Origin: Oceanicola sp. 22II-s10i
GTDB lineage: Bacteria; Pseudomonadota; Alphaproteobacteria; Rhodobacterales; Rhodobacteraceae
DNA length: 64,000 nt
Direction: 5' to 3'
Assembly (NCBI RefSeq): GCF_002210105.1
Contig: NZ_AQQU01000006.1
Span: 248,001-312,000, forward strand
Below are positions 34,224 through 44,011 of the stretch, piece after piece (positions within the stretch are counted from its first letter, which is position 1; each line of letters begins with the position of its first letter). Both the position numbers and the translations under genes were made by a program. The notes beneath the pieces were generated by a model. It did not search any database. It was not told the DNA's origin and saw nothing but the letters and a program-made list of their open reading frames with translations.

Positions 34224-35108
34224 ATGCTGGACGATGGCGACGACATCCACCCGCTCTTTTCGGGCGCCCCCTCCACCACCGAATTCCGCAAGCTGCGCAA
34301 AAGGATCGTGCGGCAGGTGCGCGAAGCGGTGGAGGATTTCGGCATGGTCGAACGGCTGGAGGGCGACGCGCGGCCGAAATGGCTGGTCTGCCTCTCCGGC
34401 GGCAAGGACAGCTACACCCTGCTCGCCGTCCTGCACGAGCTGCAGTGGCGCGGTCTGCTGCCGGTCGACATTCTCGCCTGCAACCTCGACCAGGGCCAGC
34501 CGGGCTTTCCCGCGACGGTGCTGCCCGAGTTCCTCGAACGGATGCGCGTGCCGCACCGGATCGAGTATCAGGACACCTATTCCATCGTCGTCGACAAGGT
34601 CCCCGCGGGCCGCACCTACTGCGCGCTCTGCTCGCGCCTGCGCCGCGGCAACCTCTACCGCATCGCGCGCGAGGAGGGCTGTTCCGCGGTCGTCCTCGGC
34701 CATCATCGCGACGACATCCTGGAAACGTTCTTCATGAACCTGTTCCACGGCGCGCGGCTGGCCACGATGCCGCCCAAGCTGGTGAACGAGGACGGCGATC
34801 TCTTCGTCTATCGCCCGCTGGCCTACGTGGCCGAGGCCGATTGCGAGAAGTTCGCCCGCGACATGAACTATCCCATCATTCCCTGCGACCTCTGCGGCTC
34901 GCAGGACGGGCTGCAGCGCCAGCAGGTCAAGGGCATCCTCGACCAGTGGGAACGCAACGCGCCGGGGCGGCGGCAGAAGATGTTCCGGGCGCTGATGAAC
35001 ACCCGGCCCTCGCACCTGCTCGACCCCGCGCTGTTCGATTTCAAGGGCCTGATGCGCGATCCCGGCCGGGCCGAGCGGGCCGAGGACGGAATTCCCAAGC
35101 TCCGTTAA
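34224..35108 (+). CDS. ttcA: tRNA 2-thiocytidine(32) synthetase TtcA
   Basis: TtcA (294 aa) adds sulfur to C32 of certain tRNAs, using ATP and an Fe-S cluster. The PP-loop is [12 protein letters not shown] (about residues 57-68). Cluster cysteines are in [15 protein letters not shown] (CxxC) plus the later Cys in [10 protein letters not shown]. The motif [15 protein letters not shown] is also typical. It diverges from the pentapeptide gene with a 157-bp gap. Confidence 0.95.
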   Translation: MLDDGDDIHPLFSGAPSTTEFRKLRKRIVRQVREAVEDFGMVERLEGDARPKWLVCLSGGKDSYTLLAVLHELQWRGLLPVDILACNLDQGQPGFPATVLPEFLERMRVPHRIEYQDTYSIVVDKVPAGRTYCALCSRLRRGNLYRIAREEGCSAVVLGHHRDDILETFFMNLFHGARLATMPPKLVNEDGDLFVYRPLAYVAEADCEKFARDMNYPIIPCDLCGSQDGLQRQQVKGILDQWERNAPGRRQKMFRALMNTRPSHLLDPALFDFKGLMRDPGRAERAEDGIPKLR

Positions 35109-35164
35109 GGGGCCGTTCAAAGGTCTGTGCCTAAGCTCCCCCCGAACTCTCGAGGGGAATGACG

Positions 35165-36718
35165 ATGCCCAGACTGTCCTCAAGACGGATCAGGGAACTG
35201 CGCGCCCTGTGGCGACAGATCGTGCTGGGGCCGCAGGTGCTGGCCTTTTTTCCTGCCACTGTACTGGCGGCCTTCTGGATCGGGGGCGAGGTCTGGCTGA
35301 TCATCGTGGCCCTCGCGATCCCCGCGCTCTACTCGATGACCGGGACCTTCAGGCTGGCGGTGCAGCCGCCGGATCTGCATCCGCGCGACAGCACCACGGG
35401 GCTGCCCCTGCGCAAGGCACTGGAAGAGGTGATGGACGACCGGCTGACCACCGCCTTTACCCGTGGTCGGACCACCGCGTGTTTCACGCTCTGCATCGAC
35501 GATTTCGGCGAGCTAGCGGAACGCTACGGACGCAGCGCGGCCGAGGAGGTTCTGGCCCGCACCGCCGACCGGATCCGGGCGGCCGTGCGCGGCGACGACA
35601 TGGTCGCCCGCCTGGGCGAGGACAGCTATGGCATTGGGCTGGCCGCGGTGTCCTATCTGGACCTCGAGGTGGCGATCCAGCTGGCCGCCCGCCTGCAATC
35701 CGCGGTCGAGGAACCGATCGCCCTTGGCGCCACCTCGATCTACATCTCGTGTTCCGTCGGGTTCTGCCTGTCCAGCCGCACGCCGGAACGGACCGGGCTG
35801 GGCATCATCGTCGCCGCCGAAGACGCGCTGGAAGAGGCGCGGCGCAATGCACCCTCCGCGATCCGGTCGTTTTCGGCCGAACTGGGCAAGCGGCGGCCCG
35901 CGCTGGCCATGCCCACGTCCGAGCTGGAAAGCGCGCTGGAGACGGGGCATATCCGGCCCTTCTTCCAGCCCCAGATTTCAACCGACACCGGACGGGTCAC
36001 GGGGTTCGAGGCGCTGGCAAGGTGGTGCCATCCGGAACGCGGCGTGATTTCCCCGGCCGAATTCCTGCCGGTGGTCGAACGGATGGGCATGATGCAGAGG
36101 CTGGGCGAGAAGATGCTGGAAAGCGCGCTCGCCGCGCTGCGTGACTGGGACCGGGCGGGACTCAGCGTGCCACAGATCGGCGTGAACTTTGCCGCGGGCG
36201 AACTGCTGGATCCCAAGCTGATGGAAAAGGTCCAGTGGCAGCTCGACCGCTACGACCTCGCGCCCGAACGGCTGACGGTCGAGGTGCTGGAAACCGTCGT
36301 CGCCGCCTCGCCCGAGGATGTGGTATCGCGCAACATCAACGGGCTGGCACGCATGGGCTGCCGCATAGACCTGGACGATTTCGGCACCGGTCATGCCTCC
36401 ATCTCCTCGATTCGGCGGTTCGCGGTGGCGCGGATCAAGATCGACCGCAGTTTCGTGATGAAGGTCGACCGGGATTCGGAACAGCAAAAGATGGTTTCGG
36501 CCATCCTGACCATGGCGGAACGGCTGGGTCTCGACACGTTGGCCGAGGGGGTCGAGACGCGGGGCGAACATGCGATGCTGGCACAGCTCGGCTGTCAGAA
36601 CGTGCAGGGCTTCGGCATCGCCCGGCCGATGCCGATGGAACAGACCGTGGACTGGGTCCGCGCCCATGATGCCACCGTGGACGAGATGCCACGGGTCGAA
36701 CGGCGCACCGGGCCGTGA
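35165..36718 (+). CDS. GGDEF/EAL protein, probably c-di-GMP phosphodiesterase
   Basis: A 517-aa protein with two N-terminal hydrophobic segments (about 18-60), a degenerate GGDEF domain and a C-terminal EAL domain. The GGDEF active loop reads ARLGEDSYG, so cyclase activity is unlikely. The EAL domain keeps its motifs: FEALARW, NFAAGELLDP, the metal-binding DDFGTGHASI, IKIDRSFV and AEGVET, so c-di-GMP breakdown is likely. ATG at 35165 has GAGGGG 7 nt upstream; ATG at 35159 is too close to it. Confidence 0.88.
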   Translation: MPRLSSRRIRELRALWRQIVLGPQVLAFFPATVLAAFWIGGEVWLIIVALAIPALYSMTGTFRLAVQPPDLHPRDSTTGLPLRKALEEVMDDRLTTAFTRGRTTACFTLCIDDFGELAERYGRSAAEEVLARTADRIRAAVRGDDMVARLGEDSYGIGLAAVSYLDLEVAIQLAARLQSAVEEPIALGATSIYISCSVGFCLSSRTPERTGLGIIVAAEDALEEARRNAPSAIRSFSAELGKRRPALAMPTSELESALETGHIRPFFQPQISTDTGRVTGFEALARWCHPERGVISPAEFLPVVERMGMMQRLGEKMLESALAALRDWDRAGLSVPQIGVNFAAGELLDPKLMEKVQWQLDRYDLAPERLTVEVLETVVAASPEDVVSRNINGLARMGCRIDLDDFGTGHASISSIRRFAVARIKIDRSFVMKVDRDSEQQKMVSAILTMAERLGLDTLAEGVETRGEHAMLAQLGCQNVQGFGIARPMPMEQTVDWVRAHDATVDEMPRVERRTGP

Positions 36719-36951
36719 TGTACCCCGACGCCAGACGCTGTTCGACGACCGGACCGGCGCCGGGATCCGCGAGATGTCCGGGGCCCCGCCGGCGGATGCA
36801 AGGGCATCCGCAGTGTCGGGCCGGACCTGCACCACACCGCCAACGCAGCGGCAAATCCGCCCCGCCGGCGTCAGCAGGGGAAAGACCCTTGACCTTTGAC
36901 GCCATGGCCTGTTGAACCGCCGTGACTCTCACGGACGGATGGCAAGGCCAA

Positions 36952-38787
36952 ATGGACGATCAGAACAAGAACCTGCTGCTGGCAACGCTGCTGAGCTTTG
37001 TCGTCATCGTGATCTGGTTCGTGCTGTTTCCACCGCCCGACAAACCGGCCGACCCGAACGCGCCGGTCGAAAACGCGTCGACGGAAACCGGCGGCGCGGC
37101 CTCGGGCGACGGCAACATGGTCCCCGGCTCGGGCGACACATCGGGCGGCGGGGCCAGCGCGGCCGGTGGCGAAACGGCCGAAACCGCCGTGCCCCGCGTT
37201 GCCATCGACACCCCGCGCATGGCCGGCTCGATCTCGCTGCGCGGCGGGCGCCTGGACGACCTGCGGCTGAAGGATTACCGCGAAACGCTGGCACCTGACT
37301 CGCCCGAAGTGACCGTGCTGCGCCCGGTCGGCGAACGCGACCCCTATTACGCGCTGTTCGGCTGGATCGCGGGCACCGGCGCCAGCACCGACGACGTGCC
37401 CGGCCCCGACACCATGTGGCAGGCCGAGGGCGACTCGGTTCTGACCCCCGACAGCCCGGTCACCCTGACCTGGACCAGCCCCTCGGGCCTGACCTTCACC
37501 CGCACCATCACGGTCGATCGCGACTACATGTTCAACCTGTCGCAGTCGGTCTCGAACGGCGGCGACGCCACCGTCGGTCTGCGCCCCTATGGCCTGCTGC
37601 GCCGCCACGGCACGCCATCTGACCTCAAGAAGTTCTTCGTCCTGCACGAAGGCATGATCCGCATGTCGGATGGCGAACTGCAGGAAGCAGACTACGGCGA
37701 CATGGAAGACCTCGACGTCGACGACCGCGAAGGCGTGCCCGCCGACCGTCTCGACGTGGCCCAGAATGGCTGGATCGGCTTCACCGACCACTACTGGATG
37801 GCCATGCTGATCCCCGAACAGGGCGATCCCTTCCGCTCCACCGCCAAGTATTTCCCGAACCAGGACATCTTCCAGGCCGAGGCCGTGCTGCCGCTGATGG
37901 AGATCGAGCCGGGCGCAACCGTGACGACGCAGACGCGTATGTTCGCGGGCGCCAAGGAATGGGAAACCATCCGCGAATACCAGAACGAGAAAGGCGTCGA
38001 CCGCTTCGTCGACGCGATCGACTGGGGCTGGTTCTTCTTCCTGACCAAGCCGATCTTTTCGGTCCTGCACTGGCTGCACAGCTTTATCGGCAACATGGGC
38101 TGGTCGATCATCGCCCTGACTTTCCTGCTGAAAATCATCCTCTTCCCGCTGGCCTACAAATCCTACGCCTCGATGGCGCGGATGAAGGAACTGCAGCCGG
38201 AAATGGAACGGCTGAAGGAACGCGCCGGCGACGACCGCCAGAAGCTCCAGAAGGAGATGATGGAGCTCTATCGCAAGGAAAAGGTGAACCCGGCCGCCGG
38301 CTGTCTGCCGATCCTGCTGCAGATCCCGATCTTCTTCTCGCTCTACAAGGTGATCTTCGTCACGCTGGAACTGCGGCACGCACCGTGGATCGGCTGGATC
38401 CGCGACCTCAGCGCGCCGGACCCGTCGTCGATCCTGAACCTGTTCGGCCTGCTGCCCTTCGCGCCGCCCGATCCGACCTCGTTCCTGGCGATCATCAGCC
38501 TCGGCATCCTGCCGATCCTCCTCGGCATCTCGATGTGGCTGCAGCAGAAACTGAACCCGGCACCCACCGATCCGACGCAGGCGATGATCTTTGCCTGGAT
38601 GCCCTGGGTGTTCATGTTCATGCTGGGCAACTTCGCCAGCGGCCTGGTGGTCTACTGGATCACGAACAACACGATCACCTTCATCCAGCAGTATGCGATC
38701 ATGCGCAGCCACGGGTACAAGCCGGACGTCTTCGGCAATATCCGCAAGGGCTTCAGCCGCAAGAAAGCCACCGAAGGGAAGAAGTGA
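36952..38787 (+). CDS. yidC: Membrane protein insertase YidC
   Basis: YidC/Oxa1 insertase (611 aa) that folds inner-membrane proteins with or without SecYEG. It has an N-terminal helix (LLLATLLSFVVIVIWFVLF) and a large periplasmic domain (about 60-340) rich in Gly/Ala/Glu at first. The conserved core of five helices follows, with the positive cytoplasmic hairpin MARMKELQPEMERLKERAGDD and the AAGCLPILLQIPIFFSLYKV motif. MDDQNKNLLLA is the usual start in Rhodobacterales. It ends 1 bp before the MOSC gene. Confidence 0.96.
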   Translation: MDDQNKNLLLATLLSFVVIVIWFVLFPPPDKPADPNAPVENASTETGGAASGDGNMVPGSGDTSGGGASAAGGETAETAVPRVAIDTPRMAGSISLRGGRLDDLRLKDYRETLAPDSPEVTVLRPVGERDPYYALFGWIAGTGASTDDVPGPDTMWQAEGDSVLTPDSPVTLTWTSPSGLTFTRTITVDRDYMFNLSQSVSNGGDATVGLRPYGLLRRHGTPSDLKKFFVLHEGMIRMSDGELQEADYGDMEDLDVDDREGVPADRLDVAQNGWIGFTDHYWMAMLIPEQGDPFRSTAKYFPNQDIFQAEAVLPLMEIEPGATVTTQTRMFAGAKEWETIREYQNEKGVDRFVDAIDWGWFFFLTKPIFSVLHWLHSFIGNMGWSIIALTFLLKIILFPLAYKSYASMARMKELQPEMERLKERAGDDRQKLQKEMMELYRKEKVNPAAGCLPILLQIPIFFSLYKVIFVTLELRHAPWIGWIRDLSAPDPSSILNLFGLLPFAPPDPTSFLAIISLGILPILLGISMWLQQKLNPAPTDPTQAMIFAWMPWVFMFMLGNFASGLVVYWITNNTITFIQQYAIMRSHGYKPDVFGNIRKGFSRKKATEGKK

Positions 38788-38788
38788 C

Positions 38789-39526
38789 ATGGCCACCCTC
38801 GCCCGGATCTGGCGGCATCCCGTCAAGGGCGTGGGCTGCGAAACTCTGGACGGGGCCATGCTGGCCCCGGACCGTCCCCTGCCCGGCGACCGCGCCTACG
38901 GGATCCTGACCGGCGACACGCAGGACACCGGCGACTGGCAGTCCTGCCGCTACTTCGCCCGCGGCTGCTACGGCCCCGCGCTGATGGCGGTCACGGCCGA
39001 GACGCAGGCCGACGGCCGGATCACATTCCGCCATCCCGACCGGCCCGAGATCACGCTGGACCCCGAAACCGAGGGCGCGCGGCTGGTCGCATGGACCGCC
39101 GCCATGTATCCCGACGAACGCCCCGCCCCGCGCGAGCTGGTCAAGGCGCCGTCGATCGGGCTGTCGGACGCGAACTATCCCTCGATCTCGATCCTCGGCC
39201 TGGCCGCGCTGGACGCGCTGAGCCTTGCCGCCGGCGTGCCGATGGATCCGCGCCGGTTCCGCGGCAACCTCTGGCTCGACGGGCTGAGCCCGTTCGAGGA
39301 ATTCGACTGGGTCGGCAAGCGCATCCGCATCGGCGGGGCCGAGCTCGAAGTGACCGAACGCATCGACCGCTGCCGCGCGACCGAGGCCGATCCGGAAACC
39401 GGCCAGCGCAACGTCAACACGCTGGCCGTCCTGCGGGACAACTTCGGTCACGTGGATTTCGGCGTGAAGGCGCGGGTCGTCACCGGCGGGCAGATCGCGA
39501 CCGGCGATACGGTGGCTTTCGCATGA
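38789..39526 (+). CDS. MOSC domain protein
   Basis: 245-aa protein with an N-terminal MOSC-N beta-barrel-like half (LARIWRHPVKGVGCETLDGA) and a C-terminal MOSC domain (FRGNLWLDGLSPFEEFDWVGKRIRIGGAELEVTERIDRCRAT). The conserved Cys in RIDRCRAT is the presumed molybdenum-cofactor/sulfur-binding residue, as in YcbX/YiiM relatives. It lies between yidC and engB, overlapping engB by 4 bp; this place is conserved in related genomes, but the reaction is not known. Confidence 0.88.
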   Translation: MATLARIWRHPVKGVGCETLDGAMLAPDRPLPGDRAYGILTGDTQDTGDWQSCRYFARGCYGPALMAVTAETQADGRITFRHPDRPEITLDPETEGARLVAWTAAMYPDERPAPRELVKAPSIGLSDANYPSISILGLAALDALSLAAGVPMDPRRFRGNLWLDGLSPFEEFDWVGKRIRIGGAELEVTERIDRCRATEADPETGQRNVNTLAVLRDNFGHVDFGVKARVVTGGQIATGDTVAFA

Positions 39527-40173
39527 GCACCCTGCCCTTCCCCCTTGCCGACGTGACCGAGGCCGAGGTCGAAAAAGGCCGCCTGCTGTTCGCGGGCCAG
39601 ACCGATTTCCTGAAGGGCGTCGTCGCGATGTCGGGCCTGCCGCCCGACGACCGGACCGAGGTCTGCTTTGCGGGCCGCTCCAACGTCGGGAAGTCGACGC
39701 TGATCAACGCGCTGACCGGCCGTAAGGGGCTGGCCCGCGCGTCGAACACGCCGGGCCGGACGCAGGAGATCAACTTCTTCACGCTGGCCGACAGCCACTA
39801 CCTCGTCGACCTGCCGGGCTATGGCTATGCCAACGCGCCGGTGAAGGTGGTCGAGCAGTGGCAGAAGCTGCTGAAACAGTACCTGCAGGGCCGCGCCACG
39901 CTGCGCCGGGCCTTCGTGCTGATCGACACGCGCCACGGCATCAAGGCGGTGGACGAGGAAATCATGAAGCTGCTGGACACCGCCGCCGTCACCTTCCAGT
40001 GCGTGCTGACCAAGGCGGACAAGGTCAAGGCGGCCGAGCAGGAGAAAATCCTTGCGCAGGTGCGGGCGAAACTGGCCACCCATCCGGCGGCCTTCCCCGA
40101 GATCATCATGACCTCAAGCGAAAAGGGTGACGGTATCGCCACCCTTCGCGCCGTAATCGCCGGGATCGGCTGA
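39523..40173 (+). CDS. engB: Ribosome biogenesis GTPase EngB (YsxC/YihA)
   Basis: TRAFAC-class GTPase (216 aa) needed for large-subunit assembly and normal division. G1 is AGRSNVGKSTLIN, G2/switch I TPGRTQEINFF, G3 VDLPGYGYA, G4 TKADK, and the G5 region SSEKG. The start overlaps the MOSC-gene stop. Confidence 0.96.
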   Translation: MSTLPFPLADVTEAEVEKGRLLFAGQTDFLKGVVAMSGLPPDDRTEVCFAGRSNVGKSTLINALTGRKGLARASNTPGRTQEINFFTLADSHYLVDLPGYGYANAPVKVVEQWQKLLKQYLQGRATLRRAFVLIDTRHGIKAVDEEIMKLLDTAAVTFQCVLTKADKVKAAEQEKILAQVRAKLATHPAAFPEIIMTSSEKGDGIATLRAVIAGIG

Positions 40174-40218
40174 CCCCGGCGGAGTGCGCGGCCCGGCAAC
40201 CCGGACCGCACCTGTTCA

Positions 40219-40794
40219 TCAGAACCGGAAGTTCACGCGCATCGCGACGGTCGAGCCGTCCAGATCGTTGCCGGTGCCATTGAAGTTGTCGAACTTGTTG
40301 TAGAGGTACTCGGCGCCCACACCGATGCTCGGGGTGACCTTGTATTCAAGACCGGCGCCGATGGCCCAGCCGAGGTCGTCGCCGATGGTGGTGTCCGCGC
40401 GGGCCAGACCGCCCGTTGCATAGACCAGCGCGTCGCCCATGCCGTAACCGGCACGCAGCTTGGCGTGCTGCAGGCTGTCCAGATCGGTGCCGCCGAAGCT
40501 CATGTCGGAGCCGACCCAGTCAAGTTCGGCACCGACCACGAAGTTGTTGCCCATCTGGTAGTCGTAGCCAAGCTGGGCGCCGTAGATCCAGCCTTCGTCG
40601 CCCGCGCCGCCGAGATCCATCGAGCCGTAGCCCAGCTGGATACCGCCGTAGGGGCCGGTCCAGCCGGTGTCCATGACGACGGGCGCCGGGGTGTAGGGGA
40701 CCGGATCGGCTGCGGGCGGGGCCATGCTCCCGGCGAAAACGGGCGCAGCAACAAAGCCCGCCGCGGCGGCGGAGATAGCAAGTGTACGGAACAT
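40219..40794 (-). CDS. Outer membrane beta-barrel protein (Omp25/31-like)
   Basis: 191-aa secreted protein with signal [23 protein letters not shown] Pro-rich linker and an eight-stranded porin-like barrel follow, with alternating strands such as [14 protein letters not shown] and [19 protein letters not shown]. It ends in VAMRVNFRF, the terminal aromatic of outer-membrane barrels. The ATG has AGGAG at good distance. It converges on engB. Its role is probably structural or permeability-related. Confidence 0.88.
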   Translation of the reverse strand: MFRTLAISAAAAGFVAAPVFAGSMAPPAADPVPYTPAPVVMDTGWTGPYGGIQLGYGSMDLGGAGDEGWIYGAQLGYDYQMGNNFVVGAELDWVGSDMSFGGTDLDSLQHAKLRAGYGMGDALVYATGGLARADTTIGDDLGWAIGAGLEYKVTPSIGVGAEYLYNKFDNFNGTGNDLDGSTVAMRVNFRF

Positions 40795-41090
40795 TAAGTT
40801 CTCCTGATACTTTTGGACTTGGCGTCCTGTTGTTTTCCAAGGGTCCCGACTTCGTCGCCTCAACCCTCCCTGCCCGGCATTCCTCACCGCGGCATCGAAG
40901 TCTCAACAACTACAACGGGCGAAGGGTTTCCAGCGCGCGCGCAGAAAGGAAGGAAACCGGCCAAACCGTGCCGATTGGGCAACAGACCGCTCACGAAGAT
41001 GTCCGAAGTGTTTCAATTCGCTTGGTCAGGAAGGGCTTCACACGTGCCGCCATCGCGCGTAACAAACATGTCAGCCACAGGAAATTCCCG

Positions 41091-41954
41091 ATGAGAACAC
41101 AGAATATGAATCGCGACTGGATCGCCACCGCCAGAACCCTGAGCCAGGCCCTGCCCTATCTGCAACGCTACGAGGGCGCGGTTGTCGTCGTGAAGTTCGG
41201 CGGCCATGCCATGGGCGACGACGAGGCGATGGAGACATTTGCCCGCGACATCGTGCTGATGCGGCAGGTCGGGGGGAACCCGGTGATCGTCCACGGCGGC
41301 GGGCCGATGATCAACGAGATGCTGGACCGGCTGGACATCAAGTCCGAGTTCGTGAAGGGCAAGCGCGTCACCGACGAGGCCACGGTCGAGGTGGTCGAGA
41401 TGGTGCTCTCGGGCCGGATCAACAAGCGCATCGTACAGGCGATTTCCAGCCAGGGCGGCAAGGGCGTCGGCCTGTCGGGCAAGGATGCGAACCTGATGAT
41501 CTGCGAGCCGACCGACCCGTCGCTGGGCCTCGTCGGCACGCCGGTGGATTGCGACACGACGATCCTGCGCGCCATGTTCGCCGCCGACATCATTCCGGTC
41601 ATCGCGCCGCTCGGCATGGGCCGCAACGGCGAGACGTTCAACGTCAACGGCGACACGGCGGCGGGCGCCATCGCGGCGGCGCTCAAGGCCGACCGGCTGC
41701 TGCTGCTGACCGACGTGGCGGGCGTGAAGAACGCCAATGGCGAGGTGATGACGGAACTGACGGCCAGCCAGATCCGCGAATGGACGGCGGACGGCACCAT
41801 CGCGGGCGGCATGATCCCCAAGACCGAGACCGCGCTGATGGCGATCGAGGGCGGCGTGCGTGCCGCCGTGATCCTCGACGGGCGCGCGCCGAACGCGACC
41901 CTGCTGGAGCTGTTCACGGAACACGGCGCCGGTTCGATCATCCGCAAGGGCTGA
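41091..41954 (+). CDS. argB: Acetylglutamate kinase
   Basis: N-acetyl-L-glutamate kinase (287 aa), second step of arginine synthesis. Motifs: [16 protein letters not shown] (ATP-site Lys/Gly), [14 protein letters not shown] (substrate loop), [39 protein letters not shown], and the metal/phosphate region [11 protein letters not shown]. The ATG at 41091 has AGGA 8 nt upstream; ATG at 41106 is a second choice. The 296-bp gap before it (40795-41090) shows no clear structure. Confidence 0.96.
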   Translation: MRTQNMNRDWIATARTLSQALPYLQRYEGAVVVVKFGGHAMGDDEAMETFARDIVLMRQVGGNPVIVHGGGPMINEMLDRLDIKSEFVKGKRVTDEATVEVVEMVLSGRINKRIVQAISSQGGKGVGLSGKDANLMICEPTDPSLGLVGTPVDCDTTILRAMFAADIIPVIAPLGMGRNGETFNVNGDTAAGAIAAALKADRLLLLTDVAGVKNANGEVMTELTASQIREWTADGTIAGGMIPKTETALMAIEGGVRAAVILDGRAPNATLLELFTEHGAGSIIRKG

Positions 41955-41971
41955 CGGGACCGCGGGCTGCG

Positions 41972-42640
41972 ATGACGCCTGAGCCCCCGGCACCTCACTT
42001 TGCCTCTCTGGCGCGCGCTGCGGCAGAGAGGCACCTCACGATCTTTGCCGCCTTCCATCCACCCGCCGGGCCGGACCTGCCCGACGGCACCGGGACACTG
42101 CTGCTGCTTGGACCAGCCTCGCCCGGTTTCTGGCCGCATGTCACCGCAGGGCCGGAATGGCTGGACGGCGCGCCCGATCCGATGGACCGCTGGTCCCGCA
42201 GGGTGATCGGGGACTGGGCCGGCGCGATCGGGGCGACCCCGCTCTACCCCTTTGACGGCCCGCCGTTCCTGCCGTTCTTCAGTTGGGCCTGCGGCAGTGG
42301 CTGGGTGCACGCCTCGCCCGTCACCCTGCTGGTGCATCCGGATGCCGGCCTGTGGGTGTCGTTCCGCGGCGCGCTGGCCCTGCGCCAGCGGATCGCCCTG
42401 CCCCCGCCGCCGCCGTCGCCCTGTTCAACCTGCGCCGACCGCCCCTGCCTGACCGCCTGCCCCGCCGGTGCACTGACCGGCACGGGCTATGACGTCCCCG
42501 CCTGCCGCGACCACCTTGCATCGCCCGCGGGCGCCCCCTGCATGTCCGGCGGCTGCGCAGTGCGTTCCGCTTGCCCTGTCAGCCAGAGGCATGGCAGAGT
42601 TCCGTCGCATTCTGCATATCATATGTCCCGATTTCTTTAA
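41972..42640 (+). CDS. Ferredoxin-like protein, Cys-rich C-terminus
   Basis: A 222-aa protein with a C-terminal cluster of cysteines resembling 4Fe-4S ferredoxin segments: CSTCADRPCLTACPAGAL, then a second group (CRDHL, CMSGGCAVRSACPVS). This pattern occurs in the tail of QueG-like and related Fe-S proteins, but the N-terminal half (HFASLARAAAERHLTIFAAFHPPAG) is not that of QueG. It lies 17 bp after argB and before the SixA-like gene. Electron-carrier or cofactor role is inferred from the cysteines only. Confidence 0.75.
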   Translation: MTPEPPAPHFASLARAAAERHLTIFAAFHPPAGPDLPDGTGTLLLLGPASPGFWPHVTAGPEWLDGAPDPMDRWSRRVIGDWAGAIGATPLYPFDGPPFLPFFSWACGSGWVHASPVTLLVHPDAGLWVSFRGALALRQRIALPPPPPSPCSTCADRPCLTACPAGALTGTGYDVPACRDHLASPAGAPCMSGGCAVRSACPVSQRHGRVPSHSAYHMSRFL

Positions 42641-42657
42641 TTTCCGACCGGACCAGC

Positions 42658-43155
42658 ATGACAAAGCGACTTATCGTGATCCGCCACGCCAAGGCGGTGC
42701 CCGGCACGCCCGCCCTGCGCGATTTCGACCGCACCCTGAACAAGCGCGGCCAGCGCTCGGCCGAGGCGATCGGCGCATGGCTGGCGCGGATGGGCTATCT
42801 GCCCGATCTGATCCTGTGCTCCTCGGCGCAGCGGACGCGGGAAACCGCGCAGAGCCTCGGACTGGACGTGCCCGTCCGCCACGAGGACGCGCTGTACGAG
42901 GCCTCGCCGGACCGGATCATGTCGCTTGTGCAGGGCGCACAAGGCGCGACGGTGGCGGTGATCGGTCACAACCCCGGCATCGGCGGCTTTGCGGCCGACC
43001 TGCTGGACGCGGCCCCGCCGCACGGGCGGTTCTTCGACTATCCGACCTGCGCGACGCTGGTCGCGGATTTCGATGCCGACGACTGGCCCGACGTAAGCTT
43101 CGGCACGGGGCGCTTCGTCAACTTCATCACCCCGCGCGAACTGATCGGGGACTGA
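42658..43155 (+). CDS. SixA-like phosphohistidine phosphatase
   Basis: 165-aa member of the histidine-phosphatase (phosphoglycerate mutase-like) superfamily. The catalytic RHG-type motif is VIRHAKAVPGTPALRDFDRTLNKRG; a second histidine is in VAVIGHNPGIGG. In E. coli SixA acts on phosphohistidine of PTS-type proteins. The target here is unknown. A bidirectional terminator follows at 43162. Confidence 0.88.
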   Translation: MTKRLIVIRHAKAVPGTPALRDFDRTLNKRGQRSAEAIGAWLARMGYLPDLILCSSAQRTRETAQSLGLDVPVRHEDALYEASPDRIMSLVQGAQGATVAVIGHNPGIGGFAADLLDAAPPHGRFFDYPTCATLVADFDADDWPDVSFGTGRFVNFITPRELIGD

Positions 43156-43161
43156 ACGCAG

Positions 43162-43186
43162 AAAGGGCGGCCCGAAGCCGCCCTTT
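43162..43186. terminator. Bidirectional Rho-independent terminator
   Basis: AAAGGGCGGC-CCGAA-GCCGCCCTTT, a 10-bp perfect stem whose A and T ends give U-tracts in both directions. It separates the convergent SixA-like gene and the aapJQMP operon. Confidence 0.85.
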
Positions 43187-43206
43187 CGTCCGCAAGCGCG
43201 GGTATC

Positions 43207-43998
43207 TCAGTGGCCGAGGATCTGCGACAGGAACAGCTTGGTCCGTTCCGAGCGCGGGTTGTTAAAGAACTCCTCCGGCTCGTTCTGTTCGACGATCTGG
43301 CCCTGGTCCATGAAGATCACGCGGTTCGCGACCTGACGGGCAAAGCCCATCTCGTGCGTGACGCAGAGCATGGTCATGCCCTCCTGCGCCAGCTCGATCA
43401 TGGTGTCGAGAACCTCCTTGATCATCTCGGGGTCGAGCGCCGAGGTCGGTTCGTCGAACAGCATGATCCGCGGCCGCATGCAGAGCGAGCGGGCGATCGC
43501 CACACGCTGCTGCTGACCGCCCGAAAGCTGGCCGGGATACTTGTTGGCCTGCTCGGGGATCTTCACCTTTTCGAGGAAGTACATCGCCGTATCCACGGCT
43601 TCCTTGCGCGGGACCTTGCGGACCCAGATCGGCGCGAGGGTGCAGTTCTCGAGGATCGTCAGGTGCGGGAACAGGTTGAAGTGCTGAAAGCACATCCCGA
43701 CCTCGGACCGCACCTTGTCGATGTTCTTGAGGTCGCTGGTCAGTTCGGTTCCGTCCACGACGATCTTTCCGGACTGGTGTTCCTCCAGCCGGTTGATGCA
43801 GCGGATCATCGTCGACTTGCCCGAGCCTGAAGGCCCGGCAATGACGATCCGTTCGCCCCGGTTCACGGTCAGGTTGATGTCACGCAGCACGTGGAACGAG
43901 CCGTACCACTTGTTCATGTTGACGATGTCGATGGCGACCTCGTCGGACACCTTCATCTGCGAGCGGTCGACTTCGCGGTCTACAGCCAGATCGGACAT
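43207..43998 (-). CDS. aapP: General L-amino acid ABC transporter ATP-binding protein AapP
   Basis: Cytoplasmic ATPase (263 aa) of a polar-amino-acid importer. Walker A is GPSGSGKST, the ABC signature is [14 protein letters not shown], and Walker B is [13 protein letters not shown] with an H-loop [18 protein letters not shown] at the start is typical of AapP/GlnQ proteins. It is the last gene of aapJ-Q-M-P, 13 bp after aapM. Confidence 0.94.
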   Translation of the reverse strand: MSDLAVDREVDRSQMKVSDEVAIDIVNMNKWYGSFHVLRDINLTVNRGERIVIAGPSGSGKSTMIRCINRLEEHQSGKIVVDGTELTSDLKNIDKVRSEVGMCFQHFNLFPHLTILENCTLAPIWVRKVPRKEAVDTAMYFLEKVKIPEQANKYPGQLSGGQQQRVAIARSLCMRPRIMLFDEPTSALDPEMIKEVLDTMIELAQEGMTMLCVTHEMGFARQVANRVIFMDQGQIVEQNEPEEFFNNPRSERTKLFLSQILGH

Positions 43999-44011
43999 GA
44001 TGGATTACCTC